Part shown: positions 34,738 to 47,800 of the stretch, piece by piece
Position numbering within the stretch: the stretch's first letter is position 1
Layout of the letters: each line of letters opens with the position of its first letter
Origin: Icerya purchasi
Taxonomy: Eukaryota > Arthropoda > Insecta > Hemiptera > Monophlebidae
Assembly: GCA_039619475.1 (NCBI GenBank)
Contig: CM077115.1
Location: 516,914,815-516,978,814 of the forward strand
DNA length: 64,000 nt
Reading direction: 5' to 3'
Program-made: the position numbers and the translations under genes
The notes under the pieces: generated by a model
What the model was told of the DNA's origin: nothing
The model's input: the letters and a program-made list of their open reading frames with translations, nothing else
Databases searched by the model: none

Positions 34738-36003
34738 TTTTTTGTGAGGGGCGCGCCAGCGTCATTGACCCAAGAACAGGAAATACTAAGCTAAAGAACT
34801 AAATAGCTAGGCGGTCCGAAATGGAAGCAACAAAGGACAGCAGTGCAGGCACCACAGAAGATGAAGGAAAGAAGAGGATAAAGGAAGAGTTATAGGGGGA
34901 GTAGGGAGACCTAATGACAAGAGCTGACTGTATAAAAGGGAGCGTTCATTACGAAGAGCAGGACACTCGAAGAAGAAAATGTGATCAGCATCACATATAT
35001 ACGGGAGGAGGATCACAATCGTGAAGAGAACAATAAGGGGAAGGCGACAGAGAAAATGGAAAGCGAGAGGAGGGGAGTAGACAATGATTTGGAGACGAAT
35101 TAGGGAGACAATAGAAGAGCGACGACCGAAAGGAATAGAATGGAACCAAAATAGAGGAATCGGCTAAATAAAACGGCAATGCGAATGACGATTAGAAAAT
35201 AGGGAAGGATAAAAATATCCGGCCAAAGTCTGGCGTAATTGGAAGTTAATAAGGAAAGGATATCTGGAGAAGGGAAATGGTTGAGGAATGAATCAAGGCA
35301 ATCAGCAGAACGAGCCAAAGAATCGGCTGCGTCATTCCCATCACTTCCGGAGTGACTGGGGACCCATAAAAAATCAATAAGAACAGAATGACTGCAGAAT
35401 GGAGGTAAGAGAACGAATTGAGAGAATAATACTAATGATAGGAATGTGAAGGAGGAGAGGATAAGGCTCGAAGAACGCCTTTAGAGTCCGAAATTATGAG
35501 AAATTGGGAAAACCCCCTTAAAGAGGAAATAAAAGAGTTAGCCTGAAGAATAGTGATATTGACTCGGCAGAAAAAATAAAGCAGAAGGAAGGGAAGGACT
35601 CAGAATGCCGAAGCGACGGGGCAGTAAACGCGCCATCCATGCCGTCCTCGCTCCTGGAACCATCAGTAAAGATCGATACATGAGCAGGAAAATAGGAATT
35701 CAATAAATGAAGAAATTCATTGTTGACTGCACCGTGAGAGGAGGAATTGGTTCGAAGTGGAAGAGAGGAAAATTTGATAGGCTGCCATAGGCTATTGAAG
35801 TCGTGAGAGAAGTAAGGGAGAGTGTTGTAGGAAATAGGAGAAAAATTACAAAGATGGGCAGCAATGAGCGACAGGATAATGAGGAGAAAAACGCCAGCGG
35901 TTTTTGATATACAGATAGGAAGAAATAAGTTTGGACGAGGAGACGGGAGCCGTTTAATTAGGAAGCGATAGCCAAGCTGAGATCGGCGAATAAACAGTAT
36001 GTT
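34738..36003 (-). pseudogene. Family A retrotransposon, 5'-truncated antisense copy
   Basis: Reading leftward on the minus strand it begins at the LGYRFL...KRLP block (about 36000), which corresponds to residue 810 of the intact copy. It passes the RNase H start IFTDGSRSEDG (about 35670), SAES and MARSADCLDSF (about 35318). The CDADHIFFFECPALRNERS tail is at about 34990-34940, followed by the 3' signature and an A run (T-rich on the + strand near 34736). Stops and frameshifts break it. It lies just upstream of the FAR start, in opposite orientation. Confidence 0.88.
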
Positions 36004-36154
36004 TACTGTTTAAATTAAATAGATTCTTAATTTTTCGAGGCTGAAATCTAGTGCGCATGTGAATGAATGAAAAGATTTAAAAGAAGAAAATGTTACAAAT
36101 TATTCAAATTAGAATATAATTACTACCTATATTTTAAGATAGTTTTTTATTTTT

Positions 36155-36191
36155 TTTATTTATCTTTTTGAAAAATTTATTTTTGCTCTAG
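36155..36191 (+). promoter_or_regulatory. Probable 3' splice site before the FAR start codon
   Basis: A T-rich tract (TTTTTATTTATCTTTTTG) and TTTTGCTCTAG end at 36191, only 12 bases before the ATGATG. This fits an intron acceptor in the 5' UTR, implying an untranslated first exon upstream. Confidence 0.5.
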
Positions 36192-36203
36192 TGGAATAAA
36201 TCA

Positions 36204-36461
36204 ATGATGTTCATCAATGAAGAAGTGGACGAAAACGGAAATTGTGAGATTAGCGGCTCATCCATAGCGAGCAATAGCGAAATTCAAAAGTTCTACCATG
36301 ACGCTTCTATTCTTATTACTGGCGCGACCGGGTTTATCGGGAAAGCGCTAACGGAAAAGCTGTTAAGAACATGTCCGCAAATCGAGTCGGTATACCTATT
36401 AATGCGACCGAAACACGGTCAAACGGCTGAGGAAAGATGCAAAAAATTCCTTCAAGATCCG
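36204..36461 (+). CDS. FAR coding exon 1
   Basis: 86 codons ending GATCCG|GTAAGT, phase 0. It holds the start and the Rossmann-fold motif TGATGFIG, and ends at EERCKKFLQDP. Confidence 0.92.
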
Positions 36462-39400
36462 GTAAGTAAATTTAATAACATTTGCATCCGCCGATAAACT
36501 TCATTACTGAACAGAATCAACCTAAAATTATTCCATCATTTCATTACAACGATGCAAACTCTGACTGAGAACAGCTGAATATATTATTATTCCGTTTCTT
36601 ACGGTGTGTGTATTATTTTATCGCGGCCCGTAGTGGCCTCGCTCAGGGTATAATTCCCCCCCCCAACTCTCTCTCTCTCACTCTTTAAATCGTGTATCCC
36701 TAGAAGAGACATCGTGACACAGAAATGCTATCATCGTTGAGTAATTAACGCCATCTGTCTCTATTGTATATTTCATGAACACATTCGCTAAAGCTTTTCC
36801 CATTTGACCATCTTAGAGGTACATGGCCACAACCTCGATACGGTTTCCTTTCGACGGAGACCGTTTCCAGTTCATTTGTCCGGAACACATGGCCGAAAAC
36901 CCGTCCTATTCCGGTAAGTACTTCACCGGTAATAGACGTTTTGGTTCGCCAATCCCTATTAATATTGATCAGTTGGTCCTCTTTCTACGGGATCCGTAAC
37001 ATTCGTCTCCAGCATCATAGCTCCAGAGATCAGGTGTATCGTCCGGGTTTCAGCGCCATATAAAAAGATCTGGAATACTAATAATTTTTCTAATTTTCAC
37101 TTTCCTGTTTATTACTAATCTACCCATCGCGCTTTTAATTATTTGCGTGCGACGTCGTATTTCTGCAACCTCTCCGCTATTCTAATCGATCCCCTAACTA
37201 TAGTATGTAAACTTATTAACCACTTCTATGCTGTCTCTGTTTCGTGTTAGTAATCTTTAGATATCATCGTTTTAGTTCTTTTTTTTCTGATAATTATCAA
37301 TCCGTCTTCATTACTAATTTGTTCCTATCCTTGGGCAGATCATATTTTCAGTACTTGTAGTTTTATCAACGTGGTATATCATCAGCGAATCGGAGGTTTG
37401 ATGCTTTCTCAATTGGGAAACCATCGTTCCATTCCATTATATCTTTTCCATCATTTATAATATCCTGCTCATAATATATTCTGCGTGTAGATTGAAAAGG
37501 AGCGGCGAAAGTAGACATCCTTGTCTCTCCACTTTGACGAGTAATCAGAGTATTTTTCCCGTTTTAACTCTAGAGTAGCTCGGTTCTGATCATATAGCTT
37601 TGCAATTAACGAGACTAAATGCTTTGGCGTTCCCATAAGAATTAACCACAGTTTACTCCACTGGACACAGTCAAATGCTTTATGATAATCTACAAAACAC
37701 AAAATTACACTCCTGTGTTGTATTCTGTTGGTTTTTTCAACTAATTGACGCACGTGTTGAGTATCTGCTGTCTTGTACCTTTGCCCTTCGTGAAATCAGC
37801 CTGTTCTAGCGGAATTTGATTAACTATCCTGAGCATTACTTTGCTCGCATGTAATATCAACGATAATGTAGTTCAATAATTCTCACATTCGGTCGCTGAT
37901 CCCTTTTTGTGAATTGCTACATAAATTGTCTGTTGGCAACACTCCCCTGTTTGCAGTATTACAAATTTCATCCCCTGCTAGTTTCAATAACTCGGCAGGT
38001 ATTGATCCTCTGGGGCTTTATTATTCTTAAGATGTTTCATTGTATTTTTTGTACTTCACTAAAAGTAATATTCCTGGCTCTCTAGATTTTGCACTGCTGA
38101 TAGGTTACTTCGGAATGATAGTTAAGGAAAAAGGAAAAACAGTTATCAAGAGATTGTAGTATAATAACAAGCAAGCAGAATAGAAAGTAGAGTGTTAAAT
38201 TGATTTTAGCTTATTTTCGCCGATTCAAAATTGGGAAACTGTGTTTCAGCGAGATTTTAAATGTCAATAAAGTGGTGTAAAAGAATTTTTATCCTTTTTC
38301 TAAAATTACAAGCTTCTGCTAAAAGATAGCGGTGGGGCAGTTGAAGCCTACCGTCTTCGAATTTGATACATTGTACGGAACATAAAGTTCTAAACCTAAA
38401 AAAAAAACAGGACAAGGTTATTGCAAAAATTTTCGAGAATTATACAAAGCAACAAATTGGTAACGTAAAGGAATCAGCGCGACAGTGGGAATAGTCTGCC
38501 GCGCTGATTGGCTGCGTTAGAAGAAAAATGAACGGACACGCTCGCTATTACTGAGATCAGATGCATATTACTTGTCAGTATAAGAAGAAGAAAAAGGATT
38601 TTTAATGCAATAACTTAACTCCTCTTCATTTAACTAAGACCGATGTCTGCCCGATCACGGAATCCGCTTCTATGGCAGCCTATGTGTTGGCGCGTATAGC
38701 ATATTTTTCATATGGGCTGTGAACTGTAAGAAGCAAAAAAAAACAAAGGGAATTCAACGCTAGTGAAGAACGTGATCCATTTCGCTACAATGTCCTTAGA
38801 ATTTATGCAGCGGCGATTTTTTTTTTAGTATATATATATCATTCAATAGTAGATAGCGGATGTTTCATAATGTTCACAGCCTTTGCAAATTCGCTATTTT
38901 TAATAACTAGAGTTCGCCCATTGGTCGAAATTCGACCATAATTATTATTAAAAATTTGAAGAAAACATACGACACGAATTAGCATATTTCCAAAAAAAAA
39001 ATTTTCTACTCTTACACATTCTCGTTCATTGTATATTTCAAAACATACACTTTTATATGTACTTACAATACAAAACAGTATTATAATTGAATAAAATTAA
39101 ATCACAATTTAAAAACCCTCATTTATTGATATGCAATAACACCTCTTAAGACTCTTAGTACACTGTAAAAAAGCGAATGATGATGATTATTATTAGGAAA
39201 AATTAAAACATTTTAATTTACTGGCTATAGCGATTTCTTTTATCATTTTTTTTTTTTTTTTTGTATTCATTTTTTTATTTAAATAAGAAAATAAAATAAC
39301 TGTTTCCAAAATTTTGTATACTGATAACACTAAAGATCGTGGCAATAGCTACTAAACAAAAAAAAAACAGATCGGTTAATAAACAGAAAAGAGTACACTG

Positions 39401-42132
39401 AACTGTTTTGTCTTTGCCTATGTGGCGAAACTCGAAAAAAAAAAAAAAAAAATCATCGGGGATAACGACTTGAAAAAAAAATACACACTTACTACATGAT
39501 ATAGATAGTGATGCTTTATTATTAATAAGATGTCCCCAATCGCCTCCATTATAAATAATTGCCTGGCATCCCCGATATACACTTTCTGCTAAATGTATAG
39601 CATGTAATCTTGAGGCAAAAATCTCCCAATCGAAATTGTCCGAATAACTGCTTGACGACGGTCCAGATTTTCTTCCCTCGGAGCTTTAACTTCATGAACG
39701 GCCGCACATTTTCTATTGGATTTGCATCTGCTGACACTGCGGCAGCCAATAAAATAATTTTCGTCTTCTTTTCACGCAGTAAAAAGACACACGACTTTGA
39801 TGCTCATTGTCTCCTTGCACTAGCCAATTTTCATTTTTCCTCGTAAATTCCGCAGATGATAATAAAAAGCTCTTTGACATATTTTGACCATTTTGGCAGC
39901 GGCCAAATTTTCTGTGAAGATGTGCAAATTGCCAAATCCCTGTTTTCAGAGACAGCCTCAGACATGCACCTTTGCCGGGTGTTTAAAGACTCCCCTCTCC
40001 TGAATGAGTCTATTGCCGTGGGTAGATCAAGTATGAGTGATAGAAGAACGTTCGCAAAAAGAAGCTTCATCCGAAAAAATTACGTTATCCTAATCGCGTT
40101 CCGAATTTTCTTTCGCCCAATTAAGTTTCTTTTTTGACGTGTTTTAGATGAGAGCCAGTAAACGTCTTCTTATACAGTGGCACATGACACATTTAGACTC
40201 GTTTTACGCAAAATCAGTTGTCCCCACGCAGCTATAGACAAGGATCCTTCTCAAACACCTGTAAAATCACTCTGTCCTCCGTTTTTTAATTGGTTTTTCG
40301 GACAGAGCTACGATCCGGTAGGTCATCGATGTTTATTTTTACCTGTCGGAATAACGTTTCACCTACTTACGAATGTCTTCGACTTTTTCATGTATTTAGC
40401 AGCAGCTTCGATATCCTTTTCGATGTTAACACAGAAACGTAACGTGATGCGCACGCGGCAAACATTGTGAAATCTTCTATCACCTAGATCGAACGACAAC
40501 CGACACATTTTGTACAAAACATCCGAGGGGAATCGCTACCTGCTCAGGCTTGAATTTCCCCTCTAACGGTTTCAAAGACAAAGTTTCGACGTACACGCTC
40601 TTATGAAACAGACGGTAGATTAGCAGCTGTCTTTTAATTGTGTTTTTACTTCTAATCATTTACCTAATATAGTGTCGCATAAAGAACATCTCGGAATTCG
40701 TTTGAAAGAAATTTACTCATTTCTTCACTTTTTTAGGTTCACATTAAATAGGTTTTTTTTTTTTTTCTGAAGAAAAGTTTTTAATCGTTAGCCGTAAGAA
40801 TCAACTAGTATCGAAAAAATACGAACTTACACACATGATACACACATTTTTATACAGATGGAGCTAAAGCAAATGTCGCGGGCACAGTGTCCACTCCCAC
40901 AGCATGTGCCTACCTAATCTCAGGTGAAGCCGAAGCAGTGAGGTTACACGATGACAGCTCCGCATTAGAAGCTGAGCTATACGGAATTCTCTTTGGATTG
41001 GAAGCATGTGCGTGTGGGTAAATCTGAGAACAAACAATACATAATTGTCACGGATTCACTGGCCTCCCTTCGAACTATTCGGTCACTTACTATAACCAGT
41101 CCATTAGTCTATAAAATAAGATCTACAGCATATATCGCCTTACCCAGGAGGGGATACAAGTAGGCTTCGTGTGGGTACCGGCACTTGTTGGAATACCCGG
41201 AAACGAATGTGTAGAGACCGGGCCGCCAAGTCAACGTTGACTGCCCCTATGCCACTCAATGTCCATCACCAGAAATCACTCCCTTCTTCCACAGAAATTT
41301 GAAAGAACATTGGATCTCATCCTGGTCCCAACATGTAGCTTTCCTAAGGAATATTAATCTAAATGTTGGCCCACCGATCCAAATGTCCAAAAAAGAATTC
41401 TCTGCCCTTAATAGGTTGAAACTGGGACACACATCGATATCTCACAACCATGTCCTCCAGGGAGCTCCTCCACCGATTTCCTGCCCATTCTGTAATGCAA
41501 CACTGGCTACCTTCGGTGGAGCACATCCTGAAACAATGTAAAAACTTAACAAGAATCAAGGACGAACCACTACACCTTCTTTTAGATAACCGTCCAGAAC
41601 AGGTTATCAGACAATGCTAATCTTCCTTAACAGAAATAATCTAATAAACAAATTACAATAAATCCTATACTTGTTGTGCCGTAATGACAAAAACTATTAT
41701 ATACCATTTTCATCTTTGGAACCTTAATTATAAAAATTCTGTAATAATAATAACACGCAAAGGAATAAATAATCTTGGTTTCAGAAAGGTTCGATGATCT
41801 CACACATACCCTCGAGCGAAAACCAATAATACACAACAGCAAACTTACCTTCAAAATTTTACCATCACACAGATATTCAGATATTTTTACTAACAATCTT
41901 TTAATGTAAAACAAACGATTGATCACTTTTAAAGATACCAGTTTTCGGTTTAATATTGGTTCGTGTTTTTCTAAAGCTACTCGTTGAGGTCACGGATTCG
42001 AGGCTTGCCTCGTCCCGGATCCGACTCGATATCAATTTTATACCTAATCTGAAATTGAATATTGGTTATACCACAGAAAATTATCTGGGGAAAAGTAAAG
42101 GCGGATAATCCAAAAGCAGAAAGGAACTGGCC

Positions 42133-42178
<46 letters not shown>

Positions 42179-43142
42179 TATATGTTGTTATCAGATCCCC
42201 ATTAGTGATCCTTAAGTACCATTATGAAATTCACAATGAAACCTTATCAATGATATAACGGACTTACTTTATTTTTAAAACCGTGTAAAAAGAATTTATG
42301 TAGTTTTAAGGAACACAACTATCGATGCAATAACGAGTGTCGCATATTATGTTTGAATTTTCATTATACCGTTAATTCATGGTAAGTTTCGTGCAGGTGT
42401 TCGATAGAATACGATCGGATAAAAATCTGAATGCGGCTGGTGTATTAGATAAAGTGCATGTCGTTTCCGGCGATATTAAGGATCCTAACCTGGGCATCAA
42501 AAAAGACGATTTCTACCGCTTACAGCAGAAGATAACGGTAGTTTTTCATTCGGCCGCTACCGTTAGATTCAATGAAAGTTTACCGGAAGCCGTAGTACTG
42601 AACACGTTAGGAGCGCAGAAGGTGTTGTTATTTTGTAAGAAGATGAAAAAACTGAAGGTACGTTCCTGCACATTAACCACTAATCCGAAAATCCTCTACC
42701 ATCTTTTATCCACTTTTTCTGCCGACCTAAATTCGTTTTCTGTAATTTCCTCGCCTTCATTTTCCAACTTCGTCTAACCGCCTCAATCTTCTCCCCGTTA
42801 ACATCGGGGGGAGTGTCAGTTAAGGGCTCTCTCTATTCGTGGAAATCTGTCAAATTCGATAAAATCTATTTTTTTTTTACCTTCCCCAATTTTTAAATAC
42901 ACACTAGTACTATAACCTTAATAATTATCTCATGTTAATATAAAATTGAATTTTTCTTACGGATATATAATTTCTTCCACGACACAAATTCATTAAATTC
43001 TTCGAACAGATTTGTAACTCTAATTCTGTAGCGTAGAAATTATGCGAATATTTTAATGGTTACATTCGTTTAATAATATGTGATGCCTAATATCATCTAA
43101 TTTTGCTGGGCTAATGCTCTTTGTTAGCAAACCCAAGGGCGG

Positions 43143-43180
<38 letters not shown>

Positions 43181-44786
43181 AAAAAGTTACAACTTTATCA
43201 ATTTTCATTATCTATAATATTTTAAACTTATGCATAAATATACTACCCTAAATATGTGTCCGGATATGAATTGTACGATGAAAAAAAAAGTTCGACATAA
43301 AGTCTTTATTATTTCTGCGTTCTATGATATTTAGAACAAAATAATAATAAAAAAAACAATCCACACGAAAATTCCAATATTTTTGAATTCATACGAAGCT
43401 TAAAGAAAGCCGGAAAAAAAAAGAAAAAGTCGTAGATGGCTGTTATAAACAATTGCACACTTTTCGGAAGCTATTATCTTTATTAATAAACGTACCTGAT
43501 TGGCCGAGAGAAATTTATATCGATCGAATGTGCGCATTATCGACGAAGTTGCTGCAATACCGAGCGGAAAAATTAGCTCCGAATGTCAAATTGGCATAAG
43601 GATCCGCTACGAACTGCACGCAGTAAATAATCTGGTACGTGAACGGCATTCGAAATTTACATGACGAAATTCGCATGCGTGAAATTTATACTGACACCGT
43701 TCGATCGTTCGCGAACCTTGTTTAATAATTTCGCAAACGCGGTTAGTAAACTGAAATATCGCCATTTAAGTTTTAATGTTTAGCGCCATTACGCAATGAT
43801 AATGCAACAACATCTCATTTCTCTTTGCAGTACCCAGTCTAAATTATGAGCTAACTATTATTCTTTTTCATTTTCAACTTCCAATATATATCCATTCAAC
43901 TGGATCTTCCGACTAATCCTTCATTTCTTAACTTTTCTTCTTTACGACGTTCATCTATCCCTGCAATCTGTCGTCTACGCTTTGACACAGTTTCCTTCCT
44001 TTATCGTTTTTTTCACTTACATCTCCTCCACTTTGTCCTTTCCAACCTTCCGCTTCTTTGTTTTTATACATGGCACGCTGATCGTATCTTAATTGAATGT
44101 TCTTCCGTCGCTTCTGAACACTCGTCATTTTTACTAATGGATCTCCCTACTCCTTATAGCGCATTCTTCATCCGCTCTTATTCTTCAGTTATACCGGCTC
44201 TTGTATCGTTTCTGTCTGCTATCATTTTGATTTCGTCTAAAGATCTACTTTTACTCTTCCTTCTTTCCCCAGTTCTTCTCAGGCTGACGTCCATAAGATA
44301 CGCGATAAAGAGCACACTATATTTAACTGATTAGTAGCAATTTTAATTCACTAGTAAGTTGCGAACGGCATTGTGACAAAACACGGTTGGCACGTAATCT
44401 TATACAGAATTATATCGAAGCATAAATTTTACATAAAACAATTTAAAACTAATGTTTGGGTCAAGTCGAAATTTTAAAACATTAGGTTTTCGATTAGGTT
44501 TTATTATTATTTTTTTTTTTTTTGGTGAATTTCAAGTAAAACAGTTTGAGATTATCTAAAAATTGTTCACAATTTAAAAATTCGAACGAATAAATGGCAG
44601 TCAATTATTGCTCACAAAATTTGCGATCATAGCGTTTAGATCAAATTTAATTTTGCGCAATCGTCTCAGACATATGACGGATGAGCTCTTTCATCAGTCA
44701 GTAATAATTGTATATAGGCTGCTACAGAAATCGTAAATGTATTTCATATGAAAATAAAATTCCAAGCACACGTACAATACACACTT

Positions 44787-44850
<64 letters not shown>

Positions 44851-47800
44851 GTAATAATTAGCGATGAATTTCAAAATTTTCAACTTAATAAATAATTTAA
44901 TTTTTAGAAAATTTGTAAGATTCTACTATACTAACCTTGCTATTTAAAAAAATCATACTTTTGGAATCCAATTCTGCAATATCCAAATTATTAATTAATA
45001 GCTAAATTAAAGCAAACGTAAGATTATTGCCTTATTTATTGCTGTTTTTGCTGTAGATAAAAATTGACGAAATCCTAAAGTCTCGATAAAAGAACAAAAA
45101 AAGAAGAAAAAAAGGTCTCTTATTTAATCAAACCTAATAAAATATTTACTAATCGAGCGTTTAATTTGTATTAGATACTGATCCATGTATCAACAGCATA
45201 CTGCAATGTTGACAAGGATGAAATACAGGAAAAGGTATATCCAATACGAGAGAATAATATATTTCAGAAAATCGATAAATTTTGGGACGAATCGTTGAAC
45301 GAACAAACATTCATCGAAATTGGCACAGAATTACAGGAGAAACATCCGAATACGTACACTGTAACTAAAGCCATGGCTGAATGGGTGATAGCTGAAAACT
45401 CTGCCACACTCTCAGTCGGTATCGTTAGACCTAGTATCGGTAATATATCCCTTTGCTGTTTGAAATTTTATAGTAAAATAATTATAATCAGCCTTTTTTA
45501 GCACATATAGTATAAAAACCGATTAAAACATTATATTGCATGAGTTTTTTTTGTTTTTTTTTGAAGTGAAAAAATAAAAATTCATGGGGAGTTAACGCGA
45601 AAAAAGATCAATCATTCTCTACTCCCCTCTTCTTGGTTTTGATTCGCGCTTTGTCCCCTTCTCCTTTCTGCTCTTCTTCATGCTACGTCTATTAGAGCTG
45701 TTTTACATGTTTCGGTTATTTTTAAAGAGCTGATATCTTTAGAGAATTAATTTTTTGATATATATATATATATAATCTAGTTCTACTCTATCATTACTCT
45801 ACCATTAGGTTACACAGGTATTAATTTTAAATTCGACGAATAAGACACAAATCGTTTAACCCGTAGCACGTATTAAGCCAACTGTAGGGGCTTCCCTAAA
45901 AACCGGTAACATTAAACATCGTCAAACATATAATTTGGTAACTTTGAGCGTTACGAAATAGAATATGTAACAAGCGTGAGAAAATAAATGTGCAAAAATC
46001 GGGGTGCGTAGTAAAAGAAACCAAAGGAAATAAAATGGAGATTAGTTTGCGATTCGTGCATCGCCTGTGTTCAATCGCATTATCAGTCGAAGCTCCGAGC
46101 CATAACGACGGAAGTTTAGAAATGTGAATTAGTTATTCAATTTTTAATCAGCCACAAGTTCGCCGATATTAAGTTATTTGCGTTAAAAAATTTTCGTTTA
46201 ATTTAATCAAATATTTCGTTAATATTTTGGTCGTCTTTCCTTCGTCGTTGCCTTGGTGTGCTCCAAAATCCCCCCCCCCTCCGGTACCGGCAGTTGTTGC
46301 GGAGTCAAATGCGTCTTCTCTTTTCATTGGTTGATCCTATTTGGCCTATTGTTTTCTTTCTAGACCTTTACAACGATGACCTCTAAGCTTATATCCCTTC
46401 TTGTCCCTTCATTTTGCAAATTCGACGCTTCATTCCTAAGAAAATTCCGATTAATTCGTATATATTTCTCTACCTCTGAGCTTTCTGCTTATATTATTTC
46501 TTCTTGTAATCTTCCTTACTTTTCCTCTGTAACCTCGCCGAGCTTTCCCATCCTTCGAAAACTTTCCAGCTCTGTTCTTCTTCTCAATCTCTTCCCACTG
46601 TAGTAGTGATACGGGATTTCTAAAATCCTACCAAATCGATATTTCCCTTTTATAAGGAGGTATTATATAATGGAGTTAGAGAATCCTCCTCGATATCAAC
46701 TTTTTTTCGATTCCGTTTTCCTTCTTTCTGTACTATCTTTACTGCTGAACTAACGTCTATTGCCGGGAGGGGTTCTATTGCTCGTACATTTCCTCTTAAC
46801 GTTCCTTTTGCAACTATTTCGTTATATTTAACACTGTGAGTATCTCCTCCAAGCTGTTTCCTCCGATATTCTCATCAACATTTTCTCAACTTTACCATCC
46901 TTTCTCTACAATTACACTTTATCTTGCTTCAATTTCAAAAAATCATATTACCGAGTTTTGGAATATATGCAGAATACGGAACTGTATTATTCTGAAAAGT
47001 TGCAGTCTAACTGGTTAAAGCGTGTAGATTTGATTAATTCATAAATATTAAAATGATTGATTAGAAGCAATGTCGAAAGAGAACTAAAAACAGAGATAAA
47101 CACGAATTACGAAACAACGCAACAAACAAATTAAGCCGACTTCAAGGAAAAACTATTACATATTATTCGCTGTAGGAGCTAGTTATTCCGTAAAAGTGTC
47201 GAATTACCATTAATTTTGTTCGAAATAAATATAGTGACGGCTGCTTGGCGCGAACCGTACGAAGGCTGGATAGATAATGTAAATGGAATTACCGGGATCA
47301 TGATGGAAACCGGTCGTGGCACCATTCGAAGCATCCTTTGCGATCAACATCTGCTGGTTGACATTATACCGATTGATTTTGTGGTCAATACTTTAATTAC
47401 AGCAGCTTGGTACACAGCAACATACTGGTAAAGGATGTTGTACTATTTACACGCACATTGTAAAACGCGCCTAATTAAAAATTTTTTAATTACATACCCG
47501 ATGATACCCTAAAGATTTTAAGGTTTCGATTTACGCTTTGTAAAATCAATTTGGAAACTGAAAATGATAATTTTATTTTCTCAGCGTATATCTTTAGATT
47601 TTTAGGTATCCTTTTAAAAATACTTTTTCGAATACTATGACTATAAGCAACCCATCTTAAAAAACCTACATTTATGTTTTCAATAATAAGCGCTTTCCCT
47701 TGTATTTATCATCATGATTAAGGCGAATTATCGAAAATTAACACGAATATAATGTAGTGAAAATGCTCAGTTCAGCGCAAGTCAAATTTCAATCGAAAAG

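Noticed and set aside
45295..45501. Independent short gene in the FAR region
   Set aside because: The frame is the 3' half of FAR exon 3 read through its splice donor into the intron.
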